Numbered from the stretch's first letter, positions 16,196 through 25,072 are shown. The stretch is 64,000 nucleotides of DNA from Paenibacillus sp. sptzw28 (GCF_019550795.1 NZ_CP080545.1:196001-260000); one strand, 5' to 3'. The notes: generated from the sequence alone by a model not told the origin. Numbers and translations: made by a program.

Positions 16196-18175
16196 CTAAA
16201 GCGACTGCTGGTCGCTGCGCGGCAGCAGCCGCCACCGGCGCAACCGCTCGGCGACCGCTGCGCCGCCGGGCAGACCGCGCAGCTCGCGCTCGCTTATGCC
16301 GCCGCAGCGCAGCAGTGCGGCGGCGAACAGCGCTCCGCCGAGGGCGGTGCCTCCGAGCGCAAGCGCCGCAGCTGCCGCCCTCGGCGGCAGCGGGCCGAGC
16401 AGCGCTGCACCGCCGCGCTCGGCCAGGACGAGCGCCGCGGCCATGACCGCGAGCGCAAGTCCGATGCCCGCGGCGCTCCGCGCGGGCATGGCCGCGCCCG
16501 TGGCGCGGCGGACGGCGCCCGCGCTGAGCAGGGCGGCCGCCATGAGCGCAGCGATGCCGGCGCAAGCGGCGCCGGCTATGCCAAGCGCCGGCACGAGCGC
16601 GGCGTTAAGCGCCGCCTTAAGCGCAGCGGCGGCGAGCATGAACAGCGCAGGGGCGCGTACCGATCCAAGCCCCTGAAGGACCGCTGCCGCGACTGCGTTG
16701 ACGGTTCCCGCAAGCGCGGTGCACGCGACTAGCGCGAACGTAAGCGTACCTGCATTGTCCGCGTAGAGCATCACATTGACCGGCTCGGCCAACAGTGCGA
16801 GCCCAGCCGCTGCCGCCGCTCCTATCGCCCAGGCGGCGCGCATCACAAACGCCGCGTGCCGCTTCGTCTCGGCCAGGTTGCCGCGTACACGGGCAGCGGC
16901 AAGTGCCGGAACAAGCGCTGCAGCCACTGCGCTCGCCACCATAACGACCAGCTGCACAAGCGGCTGGCCCCGGCTGTATAGGCCGAATAGCGCCATCGCA
17001 TCGGCCCCGTCAGCCCCCGTCTCGCGCAGCAGCCGCGGCACGGTGAATGCGTCGACAACGCTCAGCGCCGGTACAGCAAGCGCGCCAAGCGTCACGGGCA
17101 CGGCAAGTGCAGCAAGCCGGCGCACCAGCGGCATCAAGCCACCTCGAAGCCGCTCCTCCGCGTTCTGGGCATCCTCACGGCGGCTCCTCAATGCCCCGCC
17201 CGCGACGGGTTGGCGGGCTGAATCCCGTCGGCCGGAATTTCCTCTCCCGTTACGGCACGCCTCTGCTGCGTCTGACGTAATATCAGCCGCCTTTATACCT
17301 CCCAATACCGATGCCTGTCCCATACCGGACCCTTCACTCACTCTCGTCGGCTCCCCGGCATTTCCGCCGCTCATGGCGGTCCCGCCTCCCCGGCGGTCAC
17401 GCAGCCAATACGCTGAGATCACCGCGAGCCCCGCAGCCGCGCCGAACGCAGAGCCTGCGGTTGCGCCGGCTGCAAGCGAATCGTCACCCCAGCCCAAATG
17501 CCAGCCGATTGCGAGCATCGCCAGCATCGCGGCCACCCGCACCGACTGCTCGGACAGCTGCGAGACTGCCGATGGCAGCATGCGGCCGATCCCCTGGTAA
17601 TACCCGCGCAGCCCTGACATTACGGGTGCGAGCCACAGCGCGAGAGCCGCCGTCCTTACTGCCGGCGCAGTGCTTATATCACCGATCCAAAGCGCCACAC
17701 GGTCCGCTCCGAGCCACATCAACGCAAAGCCGGCCGTCCCGCTGACGCCCAGCAGCAGCACGCTTGCCTTCAGCACCTGCTGCGCCCCTTGGCGGTCTCC
17801 TTCGCTCTCCCGCTCCGCAACCAGCAGTGAGACCGCTACCGGAAAACCCGCGGTAACCATCACAAGCAGCAGCTGATATAGAGGATAAACCGCGTTATAA
17901 ATGCCGAACACACGGTCTCCGGCTACATTTTGCAGCGGAATCTTCTGCAGTGTGCCGATTGTTTTGCTGATGAGCATCGCCAAGCCCATCAATGCCGCGC
18001 CCTTCATTAAGGGAGGGCGGCCCGTAAGAATATCCTCCGATGCCGGTTCGGCCTTGCGGGCGATACGGTCAGAGAGTGGAAGTGTCCCCGTTTCCCCTGT
18101 TTCTACGAAGCTCGCCTTGCCGGCGGTGGAAGCAGCGGCCTTGTTCTTGCGTCCATTCTCCTCCAAACCCTGCAC
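16196..18175 (-). CDS. spoVB: SpoVB/MurJ-like polysaccharide flippase, very GC-rich
   Basis: MOP-superfamily multipass membrane transporter of the SpoVB type, probably moving lipid-linked precursors for spore cortex. The conserved core starts at about MKGAALMGLAMLISKTIGTLQKIPLQ, and roughly 12-14 hydrophobic helices follow. A Gly/Arg-rich, poorly conserved loop (about 85 residues) sits between helices in the middle. The C-terminal third is strikingly alanine- and GC-rich. The frame is open to 18295, but that part overlaps the spoVT terminator, so a later start is required. GTG 18175 is my choice, TTG 18166 is possible, and the core Met is at 18007. Start confidence is low; family confidence is high. 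Confidence 0.8.
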   Translation of the reverse strand: MQGLEENGRKNKAAASTAGKASFVETGETGTLPLSDRIARKAEPASEDILTGRPPLMKGAALMGLAMLISKTIGTLQKIPLQNVAGDRVFGIYNAVYPLYQLLLVMVTAGFPVAVSLLVAERESEGDRQGAQQVLKASVLLLGVSGTAGFALMWLGADRVALWIGDISTAPAVRTAALALWLAPVMSGLRGYYQGIGRMLPSAVSQLSEQSVRVAAMLAMLAIGWHLGWGDDSLAAGATAGSAFGAAAGLAVISAYWLRDRRGGGTAMSGGNAGEPTRVSEGSGMGQASVLGGIKAADITSDAAEACRNGRGNSGRRDSARQPVAGGALRSRREDAQNAEERLRGGLMPLVRRLAALAVPVTLGALAVPALSVVDAFTVPRLLRETGADGADAMALFGLYSRGQPLVQLVVMVASAVAAALVPALAAARVRGNLAETKRHAAFVMRAAWAIGAAAAAGLALLAEPVNVMLYADNAGTLTFALVACTALAGTVNAVAAAVLQGLGSVRAPALFMLAAAALKAALNAALVPALGIAGAACAGIAALMAAALLSAGAVRRATGAAMPARSAAGIGLALAVMAAALVLAERGGAALLGPLPPRAAAAALALGGTALGGALFAAALLRCGGISERELRGLPGGAAVAERLRRWRLLPRSDQQSL

Positions 18176-18268
18176 CTGCCTATCTCTTCTCCTCCCCTCA
18201 TTATACCCGAAAGCGGAATACTTGGAATGCAGCCATGCCTGACATTCATCTCTATCGCTCGAGAACGC

Positions 18269-18316
18269 AAAAAAAACAAGCTGCTGCAAGTGCACCCACT
18301 TTGCAGACAGCTTGTT
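18269..18316 (-). terminator. terminator after spoVT
   Basis: AACAAGCTG (18275-18283) pairs with CAGCTTGTT (18308-18316), with further inner pairing, and is followed by eight T on the minus strand, 3 bases past the spoVT stop. Confidence 0.92.
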
Positions 18317-18318
18317 GT

Positions 18319-18861
18319 TTACTGCTCCATCTGTTTGGCTAGAAATCCAGCCGCAGTTTCGGCCATTTTGGTTTCCATTTGCGCCATTTTAACGTTCTCT
18401 TCCTTGCTAAGCAGGACCACAGTTCCGATCGGATCCCCGCCGGCTATAATGGGAGCAGCTACAAACGCGCTGAACGTCTCGCCGAGATCTTTGATAATCT
18501 CGAATGAACCGCCGCCGAACTCGGTTACCGTTTTGCGGTTTTCCATGCAGCTCTCGAGCATCGCACCGATTTGTTTCTCAAGGTATTCCTTCTTCGGCGC
18601 GCCGGCCACTGCGATAATTGTATCGCGGTCCGTAATAAGCGTAATATGGTTAGTGCTTTCGGATAGCGATTCCGCATATTCCTTGGCGAAATCTCCAAGT
18701 TCCCCGATCGGGGAATACTTCTTCAAAATAACTTCACCGTCGCGGTCAACGAATATTTCCAGCGGGTCGCCCTCGCGTATACGCAGCGTCCGGCGGATTT
18801 CTTTTGGGATGACGACCCGGCCGAGATCATCAATTCGACGAACAATTCCAGTTGCTTTCAT
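18319..18861 (-). CDS. spoVT: stage V sporulation regulator SpoVT
   Basis: AbrB-type transcription factor of the forespore that tunes SigG genes. Residues 1-50 are the swapped-hairpin DNA-binding domain (MKATGIVRRIDDLGRVVIPKEIRRTL). Residues ~55-178 are a GAF-like domain. ATG 18861 gives the standard 180-aa protein; the frame continues upstream without support. A SigG-like -10 (CATACTTT, 18969-18976 on the minus strand) lies ~108 bases upstream, but the -35 is poor. Confidence 0.96.
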   Translation of the reverse strand: MKATGIVRRIDDLGRVVIPKEIRRTLRIREGDPLEIFVDRDGEVILKKYSPIGELGDFAKEYAESLSESTNHITLITDRDTIIAVAGAPKKEYLEKQIGAMLESCMENRKTVTEFGGGSFEIIKDLGETFSAFVAAPIIAGGDPIGTVVLLSKEENVKMAQMETKMAETAAGFLAKQMEQ

Positions 18862-19125
18862 GTTCTGGTTGCCCCACTTTCCTTGAAGGTTTTGAATTCC
18901 ACTGGATCCTTTTTGCGCTTGTCTATAGCATAAGAGAAGGGATTTGCTCTTCTCCAGAAAATATAAGCAAAGTATGCCGAGCACTTATACTTCCTTATAT
19001 TTTGTAAAAAGGTGTTTTCGAATCTGACCATAGTATTCATCGGCTCCCATTTTCTTATGCACGTGGAAAATCGCCGCAACCCTTGAATATCCGTTGTTGG
19101 GGGTAACTTCCACTTTTCGCGCGCC

Positions 19126-20751
19126 CTACAAGCGCTCACGCCTTGATGCAGCCCTTCGTTCCGTCAATTCTTCCGCCTCAGGCTCGGGACCTCGGACCAT
19201 TAGCTTCCAAATTAACTGCGCTGCCTGACGGACCGTTCTGGGACGCAAATCGCCTGCGCCCTGAAGCAGCCTGAAGGGACGGACAAGCCGCGGCAAATGA
19301 AGATCGGCCTCTGCCAGAAGGCTGTCGTCGAACAGCAGCTCGGTCGTGCCCGACGCCAGCATGCGCCCATCCACCAGAATGAGCACTTGATCAGCCCATT
19401 CCGCCGCAAAATCTACATCATGCGTGGCCACGACCAGCGTTATTCCCATCAGATGCATCGTTTCAAGGAGCGCATGCAGGTCGTCCCGGCTCTTCGGATC
19501 GAGAAACGCCATTGGTTCATCGAGAATGATGATTTCCGGCCTCATCGCCAGCACGCCGGCAATTGCGACACGGCGTTTCTGGCCGTAGCTCAGCTCGAAC
19601 GGCGACCGTTTGCGCAGCTCGCGCATTCCTACCGAGCCAAGAGCTGTGTCAACGCGTTCCCCTACTTCGGCTTCGGAGAGCCCGAGGTTACGCGGTCCGA
19701 AAGCGACATCCTCTTCGACCGTAGTGGAAAAGATTTGATCGTCCGGGTCCTGATAAACGACGCCCACCCGCTGACGAAGCCGGACACCGCTTTCCCTCGT
19801 CAACTGCTCGCCAAGCACGAACACCTCGCCCCGCGAAGGCTGCTCGAGCCCGTTTAGGAGTGAGATTAACGTCGATTTACCGGCTCCATTAGGCCCCATC
19901 AGCACTGCCTTCGCACCTCGTTCAATCGTGAATGACACCCCGCGCAGCGCTTCGATTTCCCCATATCGATAGACGGCATTACGCACATCAATCGCCATTT
20001 GTCTGACTCTCCCTTCTTGCGGCTTCTTCTTTATTTCCCCAGTATTAACGGGGGACCCAGATCCCTCGTGCACGCCGCCGGCAAATCCGCCCCGCGCCGA
20101 GATGGACTGGTAGATCCGCTCGCTCCGCCGGTAAGCGCGCAGGAAGAGCACGCCCAGCAGCTCCCCGAATCTTTTGTATGTTTGCTTATCCCACAGCCAG
20201 CCTTCGATCTTCATACCTCGCGAACGTTGAGCCTTCAGCATGCTGGCCGCTTCTTCCCTGAGCAGGAAGAAGTAACGCATCATTAGAGCCATCATCTCGA
20301 TAAAAAGCGAAGGAAAGCCGATCGTCCGAAGGCTCTTGATCAGATCGAACAGCGGCGTTACCGCCATCAAATACGTGATAAGCAAATTAGCGCAGACGAT
20401 TTTGAGCAAAATAACGGCCGCATCGCCCACCCCTTCCTCCGTGGCGGTCCATACCCACAGATGAAAGAGCGGCGTGCCCTCGCCTTGAAACGGAATAAAG
20501 GCGACCGCGCCGAGCCCGAACGGCACGATAAGGAGCAGCCGCTTACAGATATGGCGGATCGAGATTCCCGACCAAAGCATAAAGAACAGAAAACATCCGG
20601 CAGCTCCCGAAAGAGCAGCCGGATGCCCGAATAGCATGACCGTGACGAGCAGTCCAAGAATCGTTAAGAGCCTCCGGTTCGCCTTCCTCAGGAAGGGAGG
20701 CTGTGTTTGCTCGTCGTGCAGGGGAGTTTGAATCGGATTGCCGAGAGACAT
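19126..20751 (-). CDS. ECF transporter: fused T component (CbiQ) and ATPase (CbiO)
   Basis: One uninterrupted 541-aa frame carries two normally separate subunits. Residues ~25-235 are an EcfT/CbiQ membrane protein with about five helices and the coupling region SMLKAQRSRGMKIEG. After a linker, residues ~258-541 are an EcfA/CbiO ATPase with Walker A GPNGAGKST, Q-loop VYQDPDDQIF, signature LSYGQKRRVAIAG and Walker B IIILDEPMAFLD. AGGAG is 8 bases before ATG 20751. An in-frame ATG starts the ATPase part (MAIDVRNAVYRYG) about 11 bases after GGGAG, so a separate ATPase could also be made. It is last in the operon after cbiM and the PDGLE protein; nickel for GdmH is the likely substrate. Confidence 0.9.
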   Translation of the reverse strand: MSLGNPIQTPLHDEQTQPPFLRKANRRLLTILGLLVTVMLFGHPAALSGAAGCFLFFMLWSGISIRHICKRLLLIVPFGLGAVAFIPFQGEGTPLFHLWVWTATEEGVGDAAVILLKIVCANLLITYLMAVTPLFDLIKSLRTIGFPSLFIEMMALMMRYFFLLREEAASMLKAQRSRGMKIEGWLWDKQTYKRFGELLGVLFLRAYRRSERIYQSISARGGFAGGVHEGSGSPVNTGEIKKKPQEGRVRQMAIDVRNAVYRYGEIEALRGVSFTIERGAKAVLMGPNGAGKSTLISLLNGLEQPSRGEVFVLGEQLTRESGVRLRQRVGVVYQDPDDQIFSTTVEEDVAFGPRNLGLSEAEVGERVDTALGSVGMRELRKRSPFELSYGQKRRVAIAGVLAMRPEIIILDEPMAFLDPKSRDDLHALLETMHLMGITLVVATHDVDFAAEWADQVLILVDGRMLASGTTELLFDDSLLAEADLHLPRLVRPFRLLQGAGDLRPRTVRQAAQLIWKLMVRGPEPEAEELTERRAASRRERL

Positions 20752-20756
20752 GAGCA

Positions 20757-21158
20757 TCACTCCTGATTGTTTTCTGATTTGGCCCCGTCATCCCTCGTTT
20801 TACGCGATAACCACCGGGACACGGCCCACAATACGGCGATCATAAGACCGACACCGATCAGACCTCCGATTTTCACTGCAGAAACAGGCAGTCCGTTCCA
20901 TTCATACCCGGGAAAAAGCGCCCATTTGTTTATAGAGCCCCCCAAGTGACTGAACCCGTGATCCTCAGCTACCCGGTTCAGCCCATCCGGCGCAGACGAA
21001 GCCCATGGCGACAGGAGTCCTGCAGCAACAATGGCAGCAACCAGAATGACCGTCCATTTCCTTCGGCTCATCGTAACGCTCAGCTGTTTTTCCCCAGCTT
21101 GCCGCCGCATATGCCGCTCTGCGGCGGCCTCCTGCCTCTTGTCCGTCTCCTCATGCAT
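20757..21158 (-). CDS. PDGLE-domain protein, CbiN-like subunit of the metal ECF transporter
   Basis: 133-aa protein with a charged N-terminus, a membrane segment (about 35-52), a short extracytoplasmic stretch containing PDGLNRVAEDHGF and a second membrane segment (about 95-112). PDGLE-type proteins replace CbiN/NikN in Co/Ni ECF transporters. Its start overlaps the cbiM stop by 8 bases and its stop comes 5 bases before the CbiQO start codon, so the subunits are translationally coupled. Whether 21158 or an inner ATG is used is uncertain. Confidence 0.8.
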   Translation of the reverse strand: MHEETDKRQEAAAERHMRRQAGEKQLSVTMSRRKWTVILVAAIVAAGLLSPWASSAPDGLNRVAEDHGFSHLGGSINKWALFPGYEWNGLPVSAVKIGGLIGVGLMIAVLWAVSRWLSRKTRDDGAKSENNQE

Positions 21159-21789
21159 CGAACGTCACGCCTTTCGTTATCGACGTATTACGTTCCAGCA
21201 GATAGCCTGTCACGAGCGTGGTGATAACGCCCTCGCCGATACCAATCAAGCTGTGCCAACCGACCATCGCCTTGAGAGCAGTGCCAAGCTCGAAAGTACC
21301 GGACCAGGCCAGCAGAAGCGCAACTCCTGCAGATGCTGTGACAATGGAAAGCCACGAGGCGAAGAAAGTAACCGCAGCCCTTGCACGGCCGCGCAGAATA
21401 AACATACCGGCTTTATAAGTTCCGTAGCCGACAAAACACCCGATAAATCCGGTGCATAGAATGTTGGCGCCAAGCACGGTAATGCCTCCATCCTGAAACA
21501 CTAGTGCTTGTATTATGAGCACTGCAGCCATTACGATAGCAGCCACCCAAGGTCCGAATAATATTGAGGTCAACGCCCCGCCGAGAAAGTGTCCCGATGT
21601 GGCTCCCGCGATTGGAAAGTTCAGCATTTGCGCCGCGAAGACAAATGCCCCCATAAGCGCAACCATCGGCACCTGCTTGGGATTCAAAGCGAGCTTTGTC
21701 CTGCGCAAGCTGTATCCGACAGCCGCGGCGCCCGCTACCGTCGTTGATACCCAAGCCTTCGTATCCAGAAAGCCGTCAGGAATATGCAT
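21151..21789 (-). CDS. CbiM/NikM metal-binding S component
   Basis: Membrane substrate-capture subunit for Ni2+ or Co2+. I chose ATG 21789 because the product must begin Met-His: MHIPDGFL is the invariant CbiM/NikM N-terminus, in which the amino terminus and His2 are known to bind the metal. The frame also opens at GTG two codons earlier. About six hydrophobic helices follow, with a conserved SGHFLGG segment and WHSLIGIGEG near the end. No cobalamin riboswitch precedes it; it lies 103 bases behind the guanidine hydrolase gene. Nickel rather than cobalt is inferred from that neighbour. Confidence 0.9.
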   Translation of the reverse strand: MHIPDGFLDTKAWVSTTVAGAAAVGYSLRRTKLALNPKQVPMVALMGAFVFAAQMLNFPIAGATSGHFLGGALTSILFGPWVAAIVMAAVLIIQALVFQDGGITVLGANILCTGFIGCFVGYGTYKAGMFILRGRARAAVTFFASWLSIVTASAGVALLLAWSGTFELGTALKAMVGWHSLIGIGEGVITTLVTGYLLERNTSITKGVTFDA

Positions 21790-21892
21790 GATCACCCGTC
21801 CCTCCTAATCATCAAACGACGGCCCGATTTCCAAGGGCCGCCGCCATCTTAAGTATTTACCGCCATAATTGCCAGTTTCCCATATAATGCGA

Positions 21893-23044
21893 TTATCTGC
21901 CGCCTATTTTTCCATTGTCAACCATCGTAGCCAGTACGTCAAGAACAGCCCGGCAGGCGAGCAGCGCCGTAGTGTCGCTGATGTCGTACGCGGGAGCAAC
22001 TTCGACAACCTCCATTGCGGCAAGCCCTTCCTTAGCGACAAGCTGCATCAGCTTGAGCGCTTCACGAGGCAGGAAGCCGCCCGGCTCGGGCCAGCCCGTA
22101 CCAGGCACAAAGCCGCAATCAATCGAGTCGATATCAAAGCTGAGGTATACTGCTTTCGCGCCTTTCCAGGCCGTTTCCAGCGCCATTTCCGCCACCTTAT
22201 CGATACCGAGAGATTCCACGTCGTTGATCGTCATAATCGTCGTCCCGCGTTCACGCCCGACTTTAACGCCTGCGCGCGGCACCTGCCATCCGCCGATTCC
22301 GATCTGGACAAGGTTGACGGCCGGAGCGTTTGGTATGTTTGTTGCGTGAAACCAAGGCGTCGTATGCATCCGCTCATCCATATCCTTCTCTTGAATATCA
22401 ATATGACGGTCCAGATGGATGATCCCGATGTTTCCTTCCACGTTCTCGGCCACACCTCTGAGGCAAGGATATCCGATGGAGTGGTCGCCGCCGAGAATTA
22501 CCGGCATCGTTCCTTTGCTCATGACATGGGAGACGGCTTTCGTAATTTGATCGAAGCTTTTCTCGATATTCGCAATCGTGAATACGTCTCCAAGGTCGCA
22601 TATTTTCAGCTGCTCACGCAGGTCCACGCCCATTTCATAGTTGTATGTTTGGTAGAGCGCCGAAATGCGGCGGATCGCCTGCGGTCCGAAGCGGGTACCG
22701 GAGCGGTACGTCGTGCCGATGTCGAAAGGAACGCCGAGCACAGCTACGTCGAATTCGTCCACTTTATTCACATCTTCCAGGTAAGGAAGCTTCAGGAAGG
22801 TATTAATGCCTGCCCAGTGCGGCAGCTCCCCGCGGCTAAAACAGGAGATTGTGCGGTCGCCGATGCTTTCGGCCGCTTCCAGGCCAAGCTGCAGGTTTCG
22901 CTGAATTTCCGCTTCGGCGCGCGTATGTGTCAGTGTCGCTTCCTTCTGCGATGCTTGAATGCCGTGCAAATCCTGACGTTCGAAGCTCGCTTCATCGGTC
23001 ACCTTACGTCTGTAGTTAAGTCCATGATTATCGAAAAACCCCAT
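21893..23044 (-). CDS. gdmH: ureohydrolase, probable Ni2+-dependent guanidine hydrolase
   Basis: Arginase/agmatinase-fold enzyme of 383 aa. Metal ligands are in place: H188 in GGDHS, D212, H214 and D216 in LDRHID (in place of DAHxD), and D304 and D306 in SFDIDSID. It has a ~75-residue N-terminal extension absent from the ~290-aa agmatinase SpeB but expected in the ~390-aa guanidine hydrolase GdmH. It is encoded behind a guanidine-I riboswitch and an ABC importer, and ahead of a Ni/Co transporter; GdmH makes urea and ammonia from guanidine and needs nickel. The AGGAGG start site is clear. Agmatinase remains possible but fits the context poorly. No HypA/HypB-like maturation genes are in the window. 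Confidence 0.8.
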   Translation of the reverse strand: MGFFDNHGLNYRRKVTDEASFERQDLHGIQASQKEATLTHTRAEAEIQRNLQLGLEAAESIGDRTISCFSRGELPHWAGINTFLKLPYLEDVNKVDEFDVAVLGVPFDIGTTYRSGTRFGPQAIRRISALYQTYNYEMGVDLREQLKICDLGDVFTIANIEKSFDQITKAVSHVMSKGTMPVILGGDHSIGYPCLRGVAENVEGNIGIIHLDRHIDIQEKDMDERMHTTPWFHATNIPNAPAVNLVQIGIGGWQVPRAGVKVGRERGTTIMTINDVESLGIDKVAEMALETAWKGAKAVYLSFDIDSIDCGFVPGTGWPEPGGFLPREALKLMQLVAKEGLAAMEVVEVAPAYDISDTTALLACRAVLDVLATMVDNGKIGGR

Positions 23045-23056
23045 GATTTGAGCCTC

Positions 23057-23210
23057 CTAAAAGTTTTCTGCGTATGCTCCTTGATATACTCCACGGTAAG
23101 CAGAACACTCGGTTCGTAAGCATAAACCTAGTTTTTTGCGGCTTCATTCGATTACACCCCAAAGCAAGCAGAAAACTCGCTTCGTAAGCATATACCTAGT
23201 TTTCTGTGTG
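23057..23210 (-). repeat. hairpin-linker array before gdmH
   Basis: Between the ATPase stop and the gdmH ribosome-binding site, two and a half units consist of inverted arms (AGTTTTCTGC ... GCAGAAAACT type) separated by the shared linker (GTTCGTAAGCATAAACCTA at about 23112-23130, CTTCGTAAGCATATACCTA at about 23180-23198). The linker matches those at 24131 and 38652. Confidence 0.75.
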
Positions 23211-23222
23211 GCAAGCCTTGGT

Positions 23223-24071
23223 TTAATGCTTCAGGAGCTGCGCAAGTTCCCGCTTCAAGGCAAGGAATTCCGGGTGCTCGCGCACCTCAGGCGAGCGCTG
23301 CGCCGGCAGCTTGACGTCATACGTCTTCAATATGCGTCCCGGATTCGAGCCCATGACAACAATGCGCTGCGATAAGAAAATTGCTTCATCAATGTCGTGT
23401 GTGATAAAGAGGACGGTAGTCCTTTCTTTCTCCCACACTTCAAGCAGCATCTCCTGCATCTCCAGCTTCGTTTGCGCATCCAGTGCGCCGAACGGTTCGT
23501 CCATAAGCAGCACCTTCGGCCGGTTCGCCAGCGCCCTTGCAATCGCAACGCGCTGCTTCATCCCGCCCGACAGCTGCTTCGGGAAGGATTTATCGAAGGA
23601 TTCCAGCTTGATGACTTTCAGCCAATAGCTGCTGATGGATCGGCGGTCCAAAGTCGCGATCCCTTTGAGCTTGGGCCCGTATTCGATATTCTCGCGCACC
23701 GTCAGCCACGGGAACAGCGTGTAGCCTTGAAACACCATACCGCGATCCGCGCCTGGGCCGATAACTTCCTCGCCGTCGACGGTAATCATCCCGTCCGTCA
23801 TTTCATCGAGTCCTGCAACAATACGCAGCAGCGTCGATTTCCCGCAGCCGGAAGGACCGAGAATGGTAAGAAATTCATTCGAGCCGATGGTGAGATCGAT
23901 ACCTTTCAGCGCTTCGAAACGACTCTTCTTCGTTTCATAGACCTTGCACACCCCGCGGATGACAATCTCGCCGTATGACGAGAAAAATATTTGATCGTCA
24001 TCGCTCATTGCAGCTTTATTCCCGCTCCGTACGGGTTCCTCGTCATACACATTCCGTTTAGCCGCCTCCAT
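23223..24071 (-). CDS. ABC transporter ATPase, guanidine-type (nitrate/taurine family)
   Basis: 282-aa cytoplasmic ATPase with Walker A GPSGCGKST, Q-loop VFQGYTLFPW, signature LSGGMKQRVAIARAL, Walker B VLLMDEPFGALD and H-loop THDIDEA. It belongs to the SsuB/TauB/NrtD family. ATG 24071 is set by AGGAG 8 bases upstream; the frame extends to a GTG at 24080. Riboswitch-controlled members of this family are commonly linked to guanidine uptake. It is separated from the permease gene by a 185-base hairpin array. Confidence 0.85.
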   Translation of the reverse strand: MEAAKRNVYDEEPVRSGNKAAMSDDDQIFFSSYGEIVIRGVCKVYETKKSRFEALKGIDLTIGSNEFLTILGPSGCGKSTLLRIVAGLDEMTDGMITVDGEEVIGPGADRGMVFQGYTLFPWLTVRENIEYGPKLKGIATLDRRSISSYWLKVIKLESFDKSFPKQLSGGMKQRVAIARALANRPKVLLMDEPFGALDAQTKLEMQEMLLEVWEKERTTVLFITHDIDEAIFLSQRIVVMGSNPGRILKTYDVKLPAQRSPEVREHPEFLALKRELAQLLKH

Positions 24072-24083
24072 GTACTTCACTCC

Positions 24084-24259
24084 TAAGAGTTTTTTCGATA
24101 CTTTTATGACAATACAACTCGAAAAAACTCACTTCGGAAGCATTCACCTAGAGTTTTTTCGATACTTTTATGACAATACAACTCGAAAAAACTCACTTCG
24201 GAAGCATTCGCCTAAGAGTTTTTTCGATACTTTTATGACAATACAACTCGAAAAAACTC
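24084..24259 (-). repeat. three tandem hairpins with shared linker before the ATPase gene
   Basis: Three 44-base hairpins (24087-24130, 24151-24194, 24216-24259), each with perfect 12-bp arms (GAGTTTTTTCGA / TCGAAAAAACTC) and a 20-base loop, are separated by the ~20-base linkers ACTTCGGAAGCATTCACCTA and ACTTCGGAAGCATTCGCCTA. The period is 64-65 bases. The last hairpin runs directly into the ribosome-binding site of the ATPase gene. Confidence 0.9.
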
Positions 24260-24265
24260 ACGCCG

Positions 24266-25066
24266 CTATGCCCAAGGGAACAGCCTTCGGCTCAGGAAAG
24301 CAAAAATCCGGTCGCTGATCAGTCCGAGCAAACCAATAACGATAATGCCGACAAAGATCTGATCCGTGTTCAAAAACCGCTGCGCCTTCATAATCGCATA
24401 GCCGAGACCGCTGTTGACCGCGACCAGCTCGGCTACGACCAAATACGTCCACGCCCAGCCCAGAATAAGGCGCATCGTATTCATCAGCTGCGGCTGAATA
24501 GCAGGGATGAGCACCGTTTCGATCGCTTGCCAGCGACTTGCCCCAAGCGTGAAGGATGCTTGCAGCAAATCATGGGAAACGCGGCGCGTGTTATCCGCCA
24601 CCATAAGCACGAGTTGGAAGAAGCAGCCGATAAAGATAAGCAATATTTTCGCCCATTCGCCGATGCCCGCCCACACCATGATAAGAGGGATGAATGCTAC
24701 GGCAGGCATATAGCGGATGAACTCCATCGGCGGCTCCACGAGCGCTTCGCCGTACTTGAATGTGCCTGCGAATATGCCGATCGGGATGCCGATAATGCAG
24801 GCCAGGACGAAGCCTGAGGTTACGCGGAACAGGCTGATGCCGATATGATGCCAGTAGTCGGCAGTGCCGAGCAGATGAATCATTTCAATGAGCACTTGAT
24901 GCGGTTTAGGCAGGAACACCGGGTTCACAGCTTCGGTGTAGCTGAGCAGCGACCATATGGCCAGCAGTAGAGCGAACGAGACGCCTGCAGTGAAGGCAAA
25001 CGGCCTGCCGCCGATATCCTTGAAGATTTGAAGCTTGCTTGGTTTCCGGCGTTTAGGCGGATTCAC
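24266..25066 (-). CDS. ABC transporter permease, guanidine-type
   Basis: 266-aa inner-membrane permease of the SsuC/TauC (BPD_transp_1) family with about six hydrophobic helices. The EAA-like coupling loop reads QASFTLGASRWQAIETVLIPAIQP (about residues 168-191). It lies 6 bases behind the binding-protein gene. Substrate assignment rests on the riboswitch and gdmH. Confidence 0.85.
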   Translation of the reverse strand: MNPPKRRKPSKLQIFKDIGGRPFAFTAGVSFALLLAIWSLLSYTEAVNPVFLPKPHQVLIEMIHLLGTADYWHHIGISLFRVTSGFVLACIIGIPIGIFAGTFKYGEALVEPPMEFIRYMPAVAFIPLIMVWAGIGEWAKILLIFIGCFFQLVLMVADNTRRVSHDLLQASFTLGASRWQAIETVLIPAIQPQLMNTMRLILGWAWTYLVVAELVAVNSGLGYAIMKAQRFLNTDQIFVGIIVIGLLGLISDRIFAFLSRRLFPWA

Positions 25067-25072
25067 CCTTCA

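Noticed and set aside
16005..16565. A 186-codon Arg/Ala-rich minus-strand frame overlapping the end of spoVB
   Set aside because: It lies in another frame of the GC-rich spoVB 3' end and the tandem repeat, with extreme composition and no start site.
21840..21870. Terminator between gdmH and cbiM
   Set aside because: A 6-bp CGGCCC/GGGCCG hairpin is present but lacks a T-run, so I do not call a terminator there; the operon probably continues.
21796..21892. Cobalamin riboswitch before cbiM
   Set aside because: The gap is only ~100 bases and lacks the B12-box sequence; this supports nickel rather than cobalt.
24084..24259. CRISPR array
   Set aside because: The repeated part includes both hairpin and linker, the only variable piece would be too short and is nearly constant, just three units exist, and no cas genes are in the window.
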